In this document: one piece after another, positions 5,623 to 5,755 of the stretch
Numbering within the stretch: the stretch's first letter is position 1
Layout of the letters: each line of letters starts with the position of its first letter
Assembly (NCBI GenBank): GCA_937874445.1
Contig: CALNAL010000083.1
Location: 1-5,755, forward strand
Source of the DNA: an uncultured Acetobacteraceae bacterium
GTDB lineage: Bacteria; Pseudomonadota; Alphaproteobacteria; Acetobacterales; Acetobacteraceae
Length of the DNA: 5,755 nucleotides
Direction of reading: 5' to 3'
Notes under the pieces: generated by a model
Databases searched by the model: none
The model's input: the letters and a program-made list of their open reading frames with translations, nothing else
Told to the model about the DNA's origin: nothing
Position numbers and translations under genes: made by a program

Positions 5623-5651
5623 AGGTAACGCCGCCAGCCCCCTCCGCGCAA
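5623..5651 (-). promoter_or_regulatory. Weak candidate promoter for argG
   Basis: On the minus strand, CTTGCGC (TTGCGC at 5651-5646) lies 17 nt before TTACCT (5628-5623). The -35 keeps the TTG core and the -10 is poor. Transcription would begin near 5616, giving a leader of about 30 nt that includes a T6 run and the ribosome binding site. This is the best pair I could find between 5587 and 5710, but the evidence is thin. Confidence 0.22.
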
Positions 5652-5710
5652 GGCATCCCGCGCAGGTTTGTCATCTCGAACGGAGGTCTGCCGCGCCTGC
5701 CGTGCGACGT

Positions 5711-5755
5711 GCCGACGTTCCGTCGGCCGGGGCGCTGCCCCGTGCCCTGCCGGGC
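5711..5755. repeat. Three tandem GC-rich hairpins at the right edge
   Basis: GCCGACG/CGTCGGC (5711-5717 with 5721-5727, TTC loop), CGGGGC/GCCCCG (5728-5733 with 5737-5742, GCT loop) and GCCC/GGGC (5744-5747 with 5752-5755) follow one another almost without gaps. They sit upstream of argG and may be the 3' end or terminator of a gene lying beyond the window, or a structured intergenic repeat. No supported gene was found in 5587-5755. A 46-codon minus-strand frame (5753-5613, ending TGA) is open to the edge but has no recognisable family signature. Confidence 0.3.

Noticed and set aside
4066..5628. A 520-codon plus-strand open frame opposite argG and the DUF1993 gene
   Set aside because: Antisense shadow, rich in Leu, Val, Gly, Asp and His, with no recognisable domain; argG on the other strand is complete and unmistakable.
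5613..5753. A 46-codon minus-strand frame open to the right edge, possibly the C-terminus of an upstream gene
   Set aside because: No family pattern is recognisable, other frames are also open in this GC-rich region, and the hairpin cluster fits intergenic DNA better.

Overview
The window is a stretch of high-GC bacterial chromosome, with strong G/C preference at third codon positions throughout. It most resembles an alphaproteobacterium, perhaps of the Rhodospirillales. That placement rests on the protein flavour of ArgG, AcsA and the CcmC start and on general recollection of such genomes, not on a search. No phage, transposase, CRISPR, rRNA or tRNA sequence is visible. The layout looks like ordinary core metabolism plus a few conserved accessory genes.

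Left part (1-1041). The 5' end of a minus-strand gene, probably the cytochrome c maturation protein CcmC, runs off the left edge. It is divergent from a plus-strand pair: a YciI-family protein (213-506) and an EVE-domain protein (503-949). The pair overlaps by 4 nt (ATGA) and is therefore probably co-transcribed and translationally coupled. The 98-nt divergent gap holds candidate back-to-back promoters whose -35 elements overlap. A 92-nt gap with a dyad element separates the EVE gene from the next one.

Middle (1042-3127). A complete AMP-forming acetyl-CoA synthetase gene, acsA (643 aa), turns acetate into acetyl-CoA. It converges on a minus-strand gene. The 154 nt between them are clearly more AT-rich than the rest and carry three inverted repeats that probably end transcription from one or both sides.

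Right part (3128-5586, all minus strand). Transcription runs right to left: argG (argininosuccinate synthase, arginine biosynthesis), then 1 nt later a DUF1993 protein, then a 13-bp hairpin, then a MarC-family membrane protein. argG and the DUF1993 gene almost certainly share an mRNA; marC may be partly separated by the hairpin. The last 169 nt (5587-5755) are the argG upstream region, with a weak candidate promoter and a cluster of GC-rich hairpins at the edge.

I found no convincing new biological system. The points most worth checking are the YciI-EVE coupling, the argG-DUF1993 coupling, the AT-rich hairpin island after acsA and the overlapping divergent promoters. Very long open frames opposite or shifted from acsA and argG are high-GC shadows and were rejected.
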